A DNA stretch of 64,000 nucleotides from contig OY741280.1 in the NCBI GenBank assembly GCA_963514095.1, positions 13,896,297-13,960,296 of the forward strand, given 5' to 3'. Numbering within the stretch: position 1 is the stretch's first letter; each line of letters opens with the position of its first letter. Made by a program: the position numbers and the translations under genes. Below are positions 26,416 to 40,289 of this stretch, in pieces. The notes beneath the pieces were generated by a model that was not told where the DNA came from, searched no databases, and saw only the letters and a list, made by a program, of their open reading frames with translations. This stretch comes from Eutrigla gurnardus (taxonomy: Eukaryota > Chordata > Actinopteri > Perciformes > Triglidae).

Positions 26416-29400
26416 GGCAAGAATTTCAGCAATTTATCTTCAAACAAGTAAACATGCAAATAACACACAGATGTAATAAAAAAAATAGAAAACAATGGTT
26501 TGAAAAAGTCAAGTCATTGTCTAATGCTGCATCCCGGTGGACATTATTCATTTATACACACAGATATGCTGCTCATCGTTTGACTTAATCAAACAGGAAT
26601 AAATGGAATAACTGGAACCTTAATCACAATTTTCACTTCGATAAATGACTTTAATTTCATTAATCATCATCTGGTCATCTGCCCTGTCGAATAACAGAGG
26701 TGCTCATTAGACAGCTAAAACCCTTTATGATCACCTACTCCCAATATTCAGTGATGGGAGATAACACACACACACACACACGCACTGACACTATCACCGC
26801 CGTGCAGCCGGCCCACCCACCACAAACCATCTGAAACAAGATAGAGAAGGATCTAGCAGGCAGGAAAGTATACATTAACAAACTTGTAACTGCTGGCGGA
26901 GCGCCTCTCACCCTTCCTGTGTGCAGCCAGGCAGCCATAACCAGACGCATCAAGCACACATTACACCCCTATACCCGGAGTATTTACTCTGCCATCCAGC
27001 CAGAGAGATTAGTTTAGCTGGAGAGTTGATTTATGGACGACAGAAAGTAATCCCTTCTTGTCCTGCATGCTGTAGTCGTGCCTCCTCTTTGCCACCGCGG
27101 CGGGCTTACACAGTCTGAAAGCCCTTGATACCGTGTTCGCCCTAAGGTGTAATGTTTGATAATATAACTACTGCTTCTGTCACCGGGACCCCCCACCCCA
27201 TCTGCACGCGCAGCCGAGCCTCCAACCCCCCCCCCACAAATACATTACGGACCCACAATGCTTTGAGATTTATGAGGGAGTGGTGGCATAGGAAAGAGAG
27301 AGAGGGAGAGGGAGAGGGAGAATATGCATTGATTGAAAGCCCCAGATAGTCCCATCCAATCCCGCCCCAAAGAACATCAGTTATTTTGCATCCTGACACA
27401 GCGATTGATAACTCGTAAATGTGTGCGGGGGATGACAAATGCAGATGGAAACTGACTCTGACAAAAATGATAACGGCATCGGTCTCGAGGGGGTGACGGA
27501 GGTGGAAGCGGGATGCTGCTTAAAATATTTAATAATTGATACGGAGGCAGTGAGATGTTGTTTGACCCTGGAGGAGTGTGAATGTCATCAGAAAATTGCC
27601 AAGACTTTGAAGTGAAATACATTAATGATGCGTGGGTGTGTGCATGTGTGTGTGTGTGTGTGTGGATCGGTGCGTTTGTGTGTGCTTGCAGAAGAGGGCA
27701 AGAGATTATGGCCTTTGATGGTCACTGGATTATATCAGCACGATCATTATTTGTCTTCAGGATATAGAATTTTACATCGTTTAACTTAAGACAGGGAGCG
27801 TTGTAACACTATTGTTTGAACAAGTTGTGTCACATAATATCAAAGGCCTCAACTCAGTTGTGTTTTGCTGGGATACACTAACAAATAAACTGCATAGAAA
27901 TGCTCATAGATCTAGTATCTCAAAGTATCTTCCGGTTGTTAAAGGACAGAATTTGCTGGTAAGAAATATTCATTTATATTAGATGTGTCAAGGCGTAATA
28001 CTTCATATTGTTTGTTTGTTATATACACTATTTCTAATATGTATGGAATTTGGAATCATTTCTGTTTTTGAAATTTATAGATATCCGAGAGAAACTGTCA
28101 ATATTTGGATTAATTTCAGAATGGTGTATCAATATTTAAGGCCACAGAAAATGACAATGAAAATACATGTGAAGCCGTGTAATATGTTTTAACTAGGAGT
28201 GGAATTTTTTGAATTATAAAACTCTGTCTGTTAGGGACAGGGACGCTGAGAGAAAGATCACGATCGAGTGCTTTTGCTGCGGAAACACTCAAAAAAGTTG
28301 AATTCTATTTTTCGACCTCTAAAAGAAAATCCCCACTGACGCTCAAGTAAATATGAACCTATTCTAATTCCTTTCTTTTCAGGAGACTTATTGAAAACGG
28401 TAAGAAAGTGTTCAGCAATTGAGGGAGCGATTAAATAAATGAAAGCGTGAGCGAGAGGAGAGGTTTTGTGTGAATGTTCTCATAGAGTAAAAGGTGGATG
28501 AATACAATCTCTATAATACTGCAATGTGCCTTGGATTAAAGTAGCATCCAAATGTCTGGCGTTCAAACATACGAGTTCCTCACCAGATGGTACGTCGTGC
28601 GTGCTCTCCTGCCGTGGACACAGTGGGACGCTGACAGTTCCAACCCCGTAACCCCTCATACCTTCAGCTAGACAGCCCCTCAAAACCTCTCAGCTGTCTA
28701 GTGCGGCATTAAGACCAATCAGAAGTACAGTATGTGAAGCATTTCAATCCTCTTACGCACGTCTGATGTCTGAAAGGAAACAGACAATTAAGAAGCTTCA
28801 ATTAACAAAGTGCATGAGATTAAGGAGTGCTGTTTAATAAGTGTATTATGTAGCCTAAACCTTAAACGGAGGCAGGTAAATCATGTTATCGGTCCATTTT
28901 TATAGCTTTATTACCACAAGAGGAAATCTACCGTTTTTTTGGGAGAACAATCTAATCCTTTTAACTGCACCGAGTTTTTCATAAAAGCATATAACAGACA
29001 GAACATTGTAATGACAAGAAAGCCTCTTGGATCGACATTTCGAGGGAAAATGGAAATTGTGATGAATTTTTGGCAAAGCCTAGATCTAGAAATGACATCG
29101 CAAAACCTCCAGTCTCCTGACCCTCAACAGCCTCAAGATGAATGGATAACTGAAAGGGGTCAACCAGACCAAGGGCTGTCAGAGGCCCCTAGACTGCAAA
29201 AAATATATATACTGGTCGGGAAAATAACAAAAAAAAGCATAAAATGACTACAAATAGACACAAAACCACAATCAAAAAGAGCGTCTTGCTCCTACATGTG
29301 AAGGAAAGGAGGCCCACAGTCTCAGAATGCCTGGCTGAGTGGGTTTTAGTCGGATGGATACCACACTGTATGTGCCAGCTCCTAAATGGATGAGAACTGG

Positions 29401-30639
29401 GAACGATGGGCTTGGTCCACCCTTGGGAACGCAAAAACAGGTGCAGAGCGGCATGTTACGAATGTCATCACTTTAATAAATGAACTTCTCCAACAAAAAA
29501 AGCAAAAAAAGCTCCACTAAAATTCTGATTAAAGCTGGACTGATGTTCCTCAGAAGTTGGTTCAAACTTCCTTTTTTTTTTTTAATATGTTTGATAACGC
29601 CTACCTCCAGAAAGAGGGATGAGGAGACGGAAGAAGCAAAGTAGAGGGAGACGACAGGAGCAGAATGTGAAGAGACATTAAAACATTTCAAATGAAAGGT
29701 GCGTCAGGAGAGCTTGTCAGTGCATTACCGCCAAGATTAAAGGGGTCTCGGTGTCTTCTGTCGGGTTCAAGGGAGACTGCATGAGGATTTGGCTCAGACT
29801 CTTAAATACCTCTGTCGGCTAAGATTCAAACAAACACTTCCACAATAATTACAAGTTGACTTTTCTTCATTGCAAGAGGAGAAGGTAAAGCGTTTTTTAA
29901 ATGAAACCCCTACATTGTCAAGCATAAGTACCCGCTGCTGTTTATTCAAGATGATTTTTTTCCCCCCTTTTTGTTGAGACTATTATTCACTGATTAGGGC
30001 ACATGGCATGGGAAATATAATGCCAGCACATTTACAAGCCTTTGGAGTTCAAGAGGAATAAGGTATTTAGTTCAGGTATTAGTTGGGAAATGAATGTGCC
30101 ATCGGTCGTCAAAGTCGCTCCTTGAAGCGATCCTGCTTACATTCGGTGCTCAGTTTGCAGCTTTTTAGCTCTTTGCGGGGCTTAATGTGCACGCAAACGC
30201 ACTTACCATTACTCACACTGTAACACATCTGAATGAGCTGCTTCCTCTTCCTTCTCCTCTTTCTCGTCCGTTGTCTTCCAGCAAAAAATCCTCCTTCTCA
30301 ACCGTGACCTTTGACCTCGCCACAGATAAGCAATTATTATAACATCACTGCCGCACTCGAGTTTCATGATTTTAAGACTTCAAAGCTGCGGAGTTGAGAG
30401 AGAGAGAGGAAAACATACTCACACACACTGTGTTCTCTAAACCAGTCAGCGGCTCAGTGGGAAGCCGTGCACTGCCGGTGTCCTTAATAGCAGAAGCTGT
30501 CAACACAGACAGGGTGGCTGAACTCTAGACGGGCCTGTCAGACGTCCAAGCAGCTGTGACCGGCGCTGCTGAATGCAAACATGAGTGGCCATTTGTATGA
30601 ACTTGGCTGGCTGAGAGGTGACTGTCAAAATCTGGTTCG

Positions 30640-30641
<2 letters not shown>
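26416..30641. other. intergenic, no gene seen
   Basis: Unique sequence with short simple repeats: AC near 26764-26781, a C-run near 27226-27235, and (GAGAGG)n at 27296-27322. A candidate regulatory stretch lies at 29700-30130. Open frames here lack protein character. Confidence 0.55.
29700..30130. promoter_or_regulatory. candidate conserved noncoding element
   Basis: Unique sequence with clustered AT-rich factor sites: CAATAATTACAAG, CACTGATTAGGGC and AAATATAATGCC. No low complexity and no coding potential. Inferred from appearance; alignment is required. Confidence 0.25.

Positions 30642-30706
<65 letters not shown>
30642..30706. repeat. (GA)n microsatellite, 65 bp
   Basis: A pure GA tract followed by GGGG. 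It is a homopurine run that could form triplex (H-DNA). Confidence 0.97.
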
Positions 30707-30709
<3 letters not shown>

Positions 30710-32010
30710 GAGACGTACACGATGGAGAAAAGTTCTTCCTGACTGCATTTCATGGTGCTGTGACATCATCTTGACTTCTGAAACAGCAGCTTGGAAAGAA
30801 AAACAATCTCAACTCAAGCTCCACTTCAGCCTCGTCACAGGACTTGAGCAAACTCCATCTGCTGAGGAAGACAGTGCAATGCTGTTGAAAGCTCCAGAAC
30901 TAGACTGTGAGCGGACTAACGAGCCCAAACTACTACAGCCGGGAACGTTACTAAAAATGAATGTAATTCCTTTATACCATACTACTCTATGTGTAGAATA
31001 TGCAAATGTCTTACTTTGGTGGCCCCTAGTGGCCACTAGTGGAGGTGTCAAAACAGTTTGGAACTAAATACTGTGAAAGATTTCAAAGTTTTTTGTCAAA
31101 ATTCATCAGAATATTTTTAAAAGATGCCTTGTTAAGCTCTTTTACTTTATTTCTACAGACATTTCCTTGAGAGAATTTGGTGGGAACAATAGAGGCAGTA
31201 TTCTATTACAGCTACAAACACAAACATGTGATAGAAAGAAAATTCTTATTAAGCTTTTAATTTAAAATAAAGGTTAATGGTCCTTTCAAAGTCATTCTGA
31301 GGATTATATACATTTTTGAAATGTCTGAGATGTTTTACTTTCCTTAAACCATATTTAATAAAAAAAACAAAAAACTACAGTATTATATTTGGTTTGACTT
31401 TCTTGTTCGGCACACGGGGACGTCCTGCTATGTTTGAGGTTAATAACACAGAGTGCACCGTGTGGATAAAACATTTCACAGAAGAGACATGAAACCAAAT
31501 GCTTTCATAAGAAAGACAACAGAACATTTCACACGTCGCCGTTTGGAAAAACCCTCCAAAACAAACGGACGTATCTTTCACGGCACGGTAATGAAATAAT
31601 GGCAGCATATCATAACCCGGAGTGATGCTAAGCTACTTAATGTAAATTCTGCCCTGGAGAGGAAAACTGTGCTTCTTTCGGTTGACCGGTACGAGGACGC
31701 GCTCGCATCACAATGGAGACAAAAAGAAAGCAGGAATTAGCTGGAAAACCCGGCGCAGACTGAAACAGAAATGGCTGAAAATTGATTTCAAGTTCTGTCA
31801 GTGACGGTGAAGAAAAACAACTGCACAGACGCACAAAACAACACAAAACAACATCTCACACAGACTGCCTGGAGAAAACAAAACTGTGCCATTAAAAAAA
31901 AATCTAATAGGATTATCGTTTCTGTTTGTTTGTCACGGCGGATCAAGAAAATTACAGTTAAGAGGAGAAGCTTAGAGCCACATTGTTATCGCCACTTCAG
32001 AAAAACGGAG

Positions 32011-32011
<1 letters not shown>

Positions 32012-32040
<29 letters not shown>
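32012..32040. repeat. (CA)n microsatellite
   Basis: A pure CA tract of 29 bp. It is complementary to the TG tract 170 bp downstream. Confidence 0.95.
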
Positions 32041-32042
<2 letters not shown>

Positions 32043-32210
32043 GACATTTGCATATTCATTTACTGCTTTTGAAATGCACCTTTTTTAATTAGCCTGTGTG
32101 TAGCAATCACTTAATATCTGCAAACACCTCGACGCCGAGAGCTGCCACCAACACGTCCTCGGCACCGCGAACGCCACGCGGGTTCATCGGTGGAGGTTAC
32201 ACGACGCCGG

Positions 32211-32221
32211 TGTGTGTCTGT

Positions 32222-32257
<36 letters not shown>
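32211..32257. repeat. (TG)n microsatellite
   Basis: A TG tract with two TC interruptions near its left end. With the CA tract at 32012 it forms an inverted pair. Confidence 0.95.
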
Positions 32258-32258
<1 letters not shown>

Positions 32259-34799
32259 GCAGTGACGTCTGAGTGGGAGGAGGAGAGCCAGAGTAGCATG
32301 CAAAAGAAGAAACAGGATGAAGGCTAACAGTCACTCACAGGGTTGTGGGAGCTGTGTTTGTTTGTTTGTTTGTTGGTGTAAGGAACAAAAACAAGAGCAA
32401 GATGAAAGTTCAAGCTGTTGCATCAGCCCTGATTCAGATCCTCCGATCATCCCGGTGTGGTGGGCCTTGTTTGGTGTTGTGTTTGTTGTCTGCTTCAGGG
32501 AGCTGACAGGGGAAACTGTTGGTCCTCGTCTGCCACAGCACCGGACCGTCCCTTCTCCTTTCCCTGTTTCTCTTGTCAAAATCATCCTGGAAGGCTGATT
32601 TTCTAAAACGGGATCCGGGACGGTGCCGTGTGGAGCTTCCGGCCATGGCGGACTCGCGGCACCCAGGAAAGATGTTTCTAATTATGTGAAGTTGGCAGGA
32701 AGAATCCATTTTTCTTCCACCTCCTTCATTTCAAGTGAAAAGTCAGTTTTTCCAGCATCAAGCTGCAGCAGAGGACGATAAATAAGAAAACATATGAGAG
32801 TATAATATAATATGAGTATCAGGCCTTTTTCTTCTTACTTAACGTAACCTGAACTAACCTCGTACATCTGAGCCTCCAACAACTCTGATGCAGTAAAGTA
32901 CAGAAGCACAATGAGAGCTTTGATACTTCCTCTCATGAGATGCTCAATGTCCCGACTTGTATTCTCCTTGGATGTTGATTATACAATCAACACATTGAAG
33001 TCTCCCCGATCTGAGCCTGGTCTTTAAAATCTGACTCCTCAGCTCCAACCACCAGCAGGCCTGCGAAGGACAGTTTCATAATGATATTGCCTTCTTTTCT
33101 CTCACAAATTTAATCTCCAGTAATAAAAAATAATAAGAGGAATGATATAATATTGGACATTAAATAATAAAGTGAGAGTAAAAATAGTTTTAGAAGATCT
33201 GAATGAAAAAGACTCATAAAAGAGGAGTATTAAGGTTGTAGAAAAGAAGAAAACACCTGTTTGGTGCCATGCTGTAAATACTGTTTCTACATATCATTTA
33301 TTTAAAGGCTGAGCTACAGGTTTAGCTCTGTTATGTAGATCGTTAATGGATCTCTAAAAAAAAGTCAATGAGTCATTGACTTCCAACAAATGTTAAACAA
33401 AAAGACGAAGCCCGACAATCTTGATTCTGATTAATTGATTCCCTCGTTTGTTGTTTACGCGTCATAATTACATCAAATAATCAAATTTAATACAGGAGTG
33501 AATGTCGATCTGCACTTGATTCTGTTGCACATATTTTACAACGTTTTAATGATTTATTCAATGATTCAACCATAAAAGTCCAAGTTTAAGCCGAAGTTTA
33601 ATTGAGTTGTCATCCCCGACATGAAGAAGGAGAGCTGACGTGATCGATGAAGGCGAACGTTCGACGCCGCCGTCGTGTTTCATTCGACTGAACCGCTTTG
33701 ACTCGTGTTACGACCGCTCAGTGTGGTTTGGGGTTGACAGCTGCCACTCAGGCCTCTCTGATGTCTCTCCGAGCTCCACAGTCGTTTTCCCGCTCTAGTG
33801 GCAGTTAGTGTTATAATGATCACCGCCGGTGACAGATGTGCTGCTAATGAACAGCAGCAGCACCCAAATAAATATAAAACATGAAGCACGCCGGAGTATC
33901 TTTTGATGTCATCATTGGTTTCAATAAAGCGCCGCGGTGTGATGATGGACTCTTCACACGCTGGAACCCACAGCTAAACAAACAAAGACAGCACATGTAT
34001 TTATTTTCAGCACAACATACAGTCTAATAAATATATTAGTCACGGTCATTCGAAGTATTTATAGTCAGAACATTTTTTTCGTTCTTTTTTTCACATGTAT
34101 ATCTTGGATTTGAGCATCATCATTTGGCTTAAATTCATATTTATTACAAAGTAATGATCAGACAAGTTTTTGAGTCCTTGCCTCATTTTGGAAATACAAA
34201 CATTTAACTCAGGAAACAGAAACAGTAGATTACTTTATATTATAAGATGGGTCATATTAGATAAAACAAACTCCGATTGATGCTCATCAAAAATAATAAT
34301 GCTCAAATATCAAATTGATAGTTCTTTAAAAATATTGAAGCAAGTGAGACAATGTCCTCCCACCACTTTGCGTCTATAAAAAAAACAAAAAAACAACAAC
34401 AATGCTTTCGAGATCCCCTTTTATTTGCTTTATTCACGCAGATGGCAGCTTGGCTCCTCTGACTGGCAGTTAGACTCAGATGACATGACAGATGTTATTT
34501 CATTCCTCTGTTTCTTGTTTTCCTGGGTTTGGACGGAGACGGATAATTGGATCTGTTGGACTGGATTTCGTACGACTCTCAGTTTTCCTCATGAGTCTGT
34601 TTTCAACCTTTCGTTGCCGTTTTCGTTGTTGGATTAAACACGGCGGCTAAAAGGAGCACGAGGGAGTTCAAACGTGAGTCGCTCTTTAGGAAGAAAGCTG
34701 CACCTAAAGGGTTCACGGCAGTTGATTGCTGGTCAAATTGGCACATAAATAAAACTCAATAGCAAAAACGTATTTTCCCAATTATATAAATGTACTTTT

Positions 34800-35130
34800 C
34801 TTCAGTTTGCTTCTGGGTATTTGGGGGGATATCCCTGCAGCGCTGGAGGAGGCGCAGCCGAACCTGTTTTATTCCGAGGGTCGGTGCGTAGCACTTCCTG
34901 ACATGTGTGATGTGTTTGCAGGTCTGTACATAAATAACACAACTCCGCTACATATGTGTGTACAGCAGGCTGAGGAGGGAGACACGCGGATGTTCGCTCC
35001 GCGGCGCCGTCTTGTTGCCGCATTTCTTGCTGACAGGTCTGATCAGAAAGTGATGACAGCCTATGATTGTCAAAATGCCTGCGGTTGAGTGGCAGCTCGG
35101 CTTTGACTCTTCCTTATCCCCCCCCCTCCC
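34800..35130. promoter_or_regulatory. candidate enhancer with TALE-type sites
   Basis: The right part packs TGACAG at 35031-35036 and 35054-35059 and TGATTGTCA at 35064-35072 within 45 bp. These are MEIS/TGIF and PBX-MEIS-like words. The + frame across 34807-35088 is open for 93 codons after a good acceptor (GTACTTTTCTTCAG ending at about 34805), so an exon cannot be wholly excluded. I recognise no protein in it. Confidence 0.3.
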
Positions 35131-36589
35131 CCCAGGTTTTGTCACATCTCTCTCCCAGCAGCGGCGTTTGGCTCAGCTCGGAGTGAAGGTAAGAGGAAAC
35201 AGGCGTACAGGCAAGAATGAGGAAGTCAATCTCGGCGTGTTGTCGTTCGGGCCATTGTAGATGTCACGCGGTAATGCTGCGGCGGCGGCGGTGGTGGTGG
35301 CGGGGGAGCCAGCCGGATAGTGACAGTGTGGGAGTTAAACCGGGAGTTGGGGGAGCCGAGTTTGGCGAGCGTCTTGACGAACAAAGCTTCTCCTCGCTTT
35401 GCATGCTGGACAGGTACGACGCAACAATGTGTGCAGTTCCACTAGAAGTATGCATCTCACAATAAAGCTCCTTTTCTTATCGAGAGGAACGAGCAGTTTA
35501 AGACTTATGCTCTCCAATTAGATGAATTAAGGATTTGAACAGAGCTAACAAGCGATTTGCATGTTTTGTATTCCATTTTCTCATCAACTCCTAGCAAAGG
35601 TCAATAGACAGGAAGTCATCTGTTTACAGATTCATTAGGAACTTCTGAGTGTGACTATTTTAAGAGCTTCAAACGAAGCCTTTATCTACATGGACAAAGG
35701 CATTCCTCTTTGTAAGACTTTCATTCATTCATCAAAGGACACACAGATGCACTTTTGGGGGATATATGGGGGCTGGGCAGGTGCCATGATTTAAAACACT
35801 TACCTAATAAACACACAGTTTGTTACAATAGCCCGGTTTCCATCCAAATGTAGTAGAAATGTTCACCAAATTTCTAGAAGTTCTGCCAATGACCATGCTA
35901 GTTAAAGTCCACTACTGTTGAGAGACTGTTCGTTGAGGTCTTGGAGATAAACAGTCCCTCAGGTGCCTTTCATTTGGAATTGTGTCCCCGTATAATCTGC
36001 ATTTCCACTTTAATGTGCATAAAAATCGAGGTAAACACACGTCAAACAAAAGATGAAGACATGAGTTTCAATTCAACAAATTCATATTGATTACATATAA
36101 AAGATGAGAGACAGCGTACGGCAGTTCTAAAAGTGATGTTTGAAGAAGTAGTGCAGGAAAGTTTAAACTAGTCGTCTGTCTTCCTATATGGTCTTTCGTG
36201 TGAGGAAGAAAGGACTCGCCAATGAAAGATTAACATGACTTTCCCATAGAAAGAACAACGCGGCCATTAATCTCGTACACGGAGACACTCAGTTGTCACT
36301 TCTGGTTCTGGAACGAAGCGGAGTTAGCCTTTTCACGAGATAAACATCTCAAACTCAGATCTCTCAGCCGAGTTGTAATGGACTCGGATTAGATCGCCCC
36401 AGATGCAGGGGTGTGAGATTGAAATGAAAACAGCTGTTTGGGTGTGTTCAGCTCATCGCACTAACTCATCGTATTAATACAGTTTAGCACAAAGTGCACA
36501 CTCGTCATGGCGCCGCCGCTCCTTCCCCGCCCTCCTGTCATCCCGCTGTCGCTCCGCTCCGACGGCGATCGTCGGATAACTGTTAATTA

Positions 36590-37000
36590 AAAGATGACAA
36601 ACTCACTGCTAATGATAGTGCCTTAAGTTGTGGCTGGAAAATAGAATTGTGATGCATGCGATATTTAAAACAGCACAAGAGAGGGGAGAGGGGGGAACTT
36701 TGCAGAGACGCTGCGGATCCGGGACACAACCTGCCCCCAGTGGAGATGTTAGGCGAGGCACGAGTGACAGGCCAACATCCATCCGCCTCCTCAACTTGTC
36801 TATTTATATGTATATTCATATTCATGAGCCATTGGACCATGCGCTGTTGGCGATGCATTTAGCGTTATTGGAAAAACAGAATCTCAGTCCTTCCCCCTGG
36901 CAACTGACAGAGAAAGATTGCAGTGCCCAAGTGACAAAGGACTGGCAGGGCCTGGTGCTAAATCACTGCACTGACGTGGGCAATGAAAGCAGAATCTCAT
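36590..37000. promoter_or_regulatory. candidate conserved noncoding element
   Basis: Unique sequence with GTTAATTAAAAGATG, CTGCTAATGATAG, TATTCATATTCATGAG and GATTGCAGTGCCC, free of simple repeats. This is the texture expected of a developmental regulatory element in a gene desert. Inferred, not demonstrated. Confidence 0.25.
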
Positions 37001-37617
37001 CTCTGGACTTGTAAAAATGACTCTACCCTTCAGTTTGGGCATTAAGTGGATTGTTGCCTCGTCTATTAACGCGTCTGTTAGCGGGGCGCCCGGCGTCGAG
37101 GAAACACAGACGACTCTTTTGCTTCGTGGCTCTTTGAAACTTTGGTTTTGGCCTGAGAGCAGAGTGCGCGTGCATCAGATGGGCTGGCAGTTAACCTTCA
37201 AGTCAGCCAAGGATTTATGAAAACACAGAACAAAAGACAAAGAGACTTTGTAATTATCAGCGTCTGCTGCATCGCAGGCGGCCTCACTCCTGCGGCTACC
37301 TGCGAGTCACTCATTTACTGGTCTTTTATGAACGTGCTCAAGATGGTATTTCAGGAAGCAATGTTCTTTGTGAGCCAACGATTGATTTGTACAAAGTAAA
37401 CAGGAGAGTAGAAGAATAACCAAATACACTGGAGTAGCTGCCTTTAAAATGTACACTTATTTAGAAGCCCTTAATCCCGGTCTCTTAATAATTGAATAAA
37501 GGGACAGCAGATGCTCATCATCTTATTATCATATGTGGAAGGAACGTTCGGGATGGTGCAAAGTGCAGTTCTCTACATTACATCTTACATTAAATATATG
37601 CAGTAAATCAATAGTTG

Positions 37618-37690
37618 GTCATAGTAGTGGTCGAAAAATATTCAGATGTTTTACTTAATTAAAAGTACAAAAGTATTAAGACTATCACCA
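37618..37690 (+). repeat. fragment of dispersed repeat (TTTACTTAATTAAAAGTAC type)
   Basis: AGTAGTGGTCGAAAAATATT leading into CAGATGTTTTACTTAATTAA and AAGTACAAAAGTATTAAGAC matches the end of an abundant teleost repeat whose typical form is 'AGTAGTGGAAGAAGTATTCA' followed by 'GATCCTTTACTTAAG'. Only this end is present. Confidence 0.6.
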
Positions 37691-38694
37691 TTTAAATACA
37701 CACACACACGGCTAGTAACAAAAGCTGTAAATGAAACTTATTCATAAATCTATTCTATTAATTTCTATTCATAAATCCCACACAGACATGGTGGTAACTA
37801 TTGAGGTCAAAGCCACACATGTCTAAAACGACAATAAGAAGTCAGATTTGTGAGATTGCTCCGTGGCCATGTCACACACCGAACCGAAGCCACAAACACA
37901 CCGCAGAAAGCCGACACTGTGCTCGTGTCTCCGGCGTGAGCAGCAGGCGTCATGTAGTCCGTGACGCCGACGCTGCTGCACTGCAGCACTTCATCATCGC
38001 TGACACGTGTCCTACTGAGCCTCCAACTTGAACACAGTCCAATTCTGAGTGAGTCATGGAAATGCCAGAGGGCACAGGTGACGGGAGATACAACCCATTG
38101 TCTTGATAAAAATGCCACCGCCGGCACAAACACCTCTCTCTACAACGTCTTGAAAACCTCGGACCAATAAGTAAAAAGAAAACAAAGACAAGCATCAGAC
38201 CTACGGGATGGATCCTGAACCCTAACGCCGAGTGCATTATAAATAAATAAAATACCTCCAGACATGGGATCATTTTTGCTTCACACTATTGATTATTTAA
38301 CTTGAATTTGAAAAACGTGCGATGATCTCATCCAATTTCTCCATTTATTTTAATATCCGAGTTGCAGCACATAATTATTACTGAAAACAGATTCCTCCAC
38401 TTCTCTTATTGATTTTCCAGCTTCTCTCTCTCTCTCCATGTCTGCCTCCCCTCTCTCTCCCCCCCCAGGCCCCGGCACTTCCTTCCTCAGTTCTTCCTTC
38501 AAGCCTCTGACAGTAGTGCTGCACATAAAGACACTGCTACCTTTGCATAATGCGGATGCACCTTCTGTAGGTCGAATGAAGCTCCTTCGACATGTGTCAG
38601 AAGCTCGCCGTGTAGGCTTGGACTAATGATGGCACAGCGGCCAGCCCACTGCCCCTCAGCATATGCCCACTCTCACATATGTGTGTGAACGCCA

Positions 38695-38696
<2 letters not shown>

Positions 38697-38739
<43 letters not shown>
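38697..38739. repeat. (GT)n microsatellite
   Basis: A pure GT tract of 43 bp. Confidence 0.95.
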
Positions 38740-38742
<3 letters not shown>

Positions 38743-39247
38743 ACGCAGGGGGTGGCAGGGTTCGTCATGCTGATTAAAAGCAACCCCCCCACCCCCCTCC
38801 TCCTCACAAAGCCCCTCAGAAAAAGACAGCGGGGAACATGAACCACTGTCAGGTTGGCCCAGATGAGGACACAGGATCCGTGTCACCTGAATTTACCGGC
38901 CTAATATGACAGCCAAGTTGTGATCCCCCGTCTGGGACGTGTCACGTTTGCAGAGTTTGGGCTTATTCTCATGCAAATGATGTCAGGTTTTGGACGGAAT
39001 GTGAATGAGACTCGTCACACTGTCCAAGGGTCTAAACCCGACCACATGACAGCGGTTTTTCTCCCCACAGCTCAAGATGAAATAAATACGACATTTGACA
39101 TTCAAACCTGGCAACCAATACCAGGAATAGTTCAAAATAATGAGGGATTTGTGAGGGGAAGCACAGCACCACGAGGGTAACCTATTTACCTTTCCTTAGG
39201 TCCTAAAGAGCCAAACTCCAATAGGAACATGCAGGGCACGTTTTCTC

Positions 39248-39429
<182 letters not shown>

Positions 39430-39639
39430 ATTTGAGTTTAGAGCATTATCCTTCAGTAACAAGAACTGATTCAGAAATCGTTAATGACAGATTAATTTCC
39501 TAGCTCATATGAAAAAGTACAACCTGGATACGGAAAGGAAGATGGACTCATTTTCTGTTTGTGAAGAAAACGCTCTTTATGCCTGGAGTACAAATGATCA
39601 CGCTAAGTACATTTGGTTCTCAGGTTCTTCCCTTGATCA

Positions 39640-39960
39640 TGTCTATTTTATGTAACTTGATTCTTCTACTCCATTCCACAGGAAAATATTGCACATTTTA
39701 CTTCGGTGCATTTATTCTACAGCTATAGTTACTTGTTACTTTTCAAACTGTCATTTTAAATGAGTTTATAAAAACTGAACGGTTAGTTTAAACCACCCAT
39801 CAGCGTATGAAGTTTAAATTATCTCCACATGCACCAACTAAGTTCAAATATTAAAGTAACGCTTACATATTAATAGTATGACTACTTTTATTTTTATACT
39901 TTAAGTACTTTTACTTGTAATGGACGATGGATTTTTATTTTTATTTTTACAAGTAAATTA
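39640..39960 (-). repeat. dispersed repeat copy (ACTTTAAGTACTTTTACTTG type)
   Basis: It contains CTTCTACTCCATTCCACAGG, AAAATATTGCACATTTTACT and TACAGCTATAGTTACTTGTT, and ends with TACTTTAAGTACTTTTACTT and GTAATGG. It is the reverse orientation of the family seen at 37.6 and 60.6 kb. Part of the middle is lost or diverged. Confidence 0.7.
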
Positions 39961-40088
39961 TTATTTGAAAGCTTCTTCAAATGAAGAATGGTGAAAATGG
40001 TGAAAAAAAAAAAATCACATTTATATATAAATGTCTCCATATTTCAGGTTCTTTGACACAGTGACAGTGACGGCTCTCGGCGTCACAC

Positions 40089-40270
40089 CTGTGAGCTTTC
40101 CAGCAGCGGTGAGAGGCTTTGATAGATCCTAAAAGACCCTCCATCCATTCAGCACGCTGGCAGCCGTCATTATTCTCAAAAGAATCGACTTTGTCACTTC
40201 TCCATTCTTCAAGAGCATCTCGCTCGGCCTGATGAATTATGTCGTCTGTATCTTCCAAAACAAGGCTCAT
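40089..40270 (-). other. candidate minus-strand exon or conserved element
   Basis: From an ATG at 40270 a minus frame reads MSLVLEDTDDIIHQAERDAL and continues acidic and Trp-containing to a possible donor CACAG|GTGTGA after 40089 (182 nt). The composition is more protein-like than the surrounding frames, but no family is recognised and no partner exon was found. A conserved noncoding element is an equally good explanation. Confidence 0.18.
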
Positions 40271-40289
40271 CGCTGACAGGTACACAACA

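Larger units (their letters stand above)
30710..34790. other. intergenic, no gene seen
   Basis: AT-rich unique sequence with an AC tract at 32012-32040 and an oppositely oriented TG tract at 32211-32257, about 170 bp apart. No exon is recognised. Confidence 0.55.

Noticed and set aside
32012..32257. CA and TG tracts as a functional inverted repeat
   Set aside because: Complementarity of two common dinucleotide repeats is expected by chance in a genome this rich in them.
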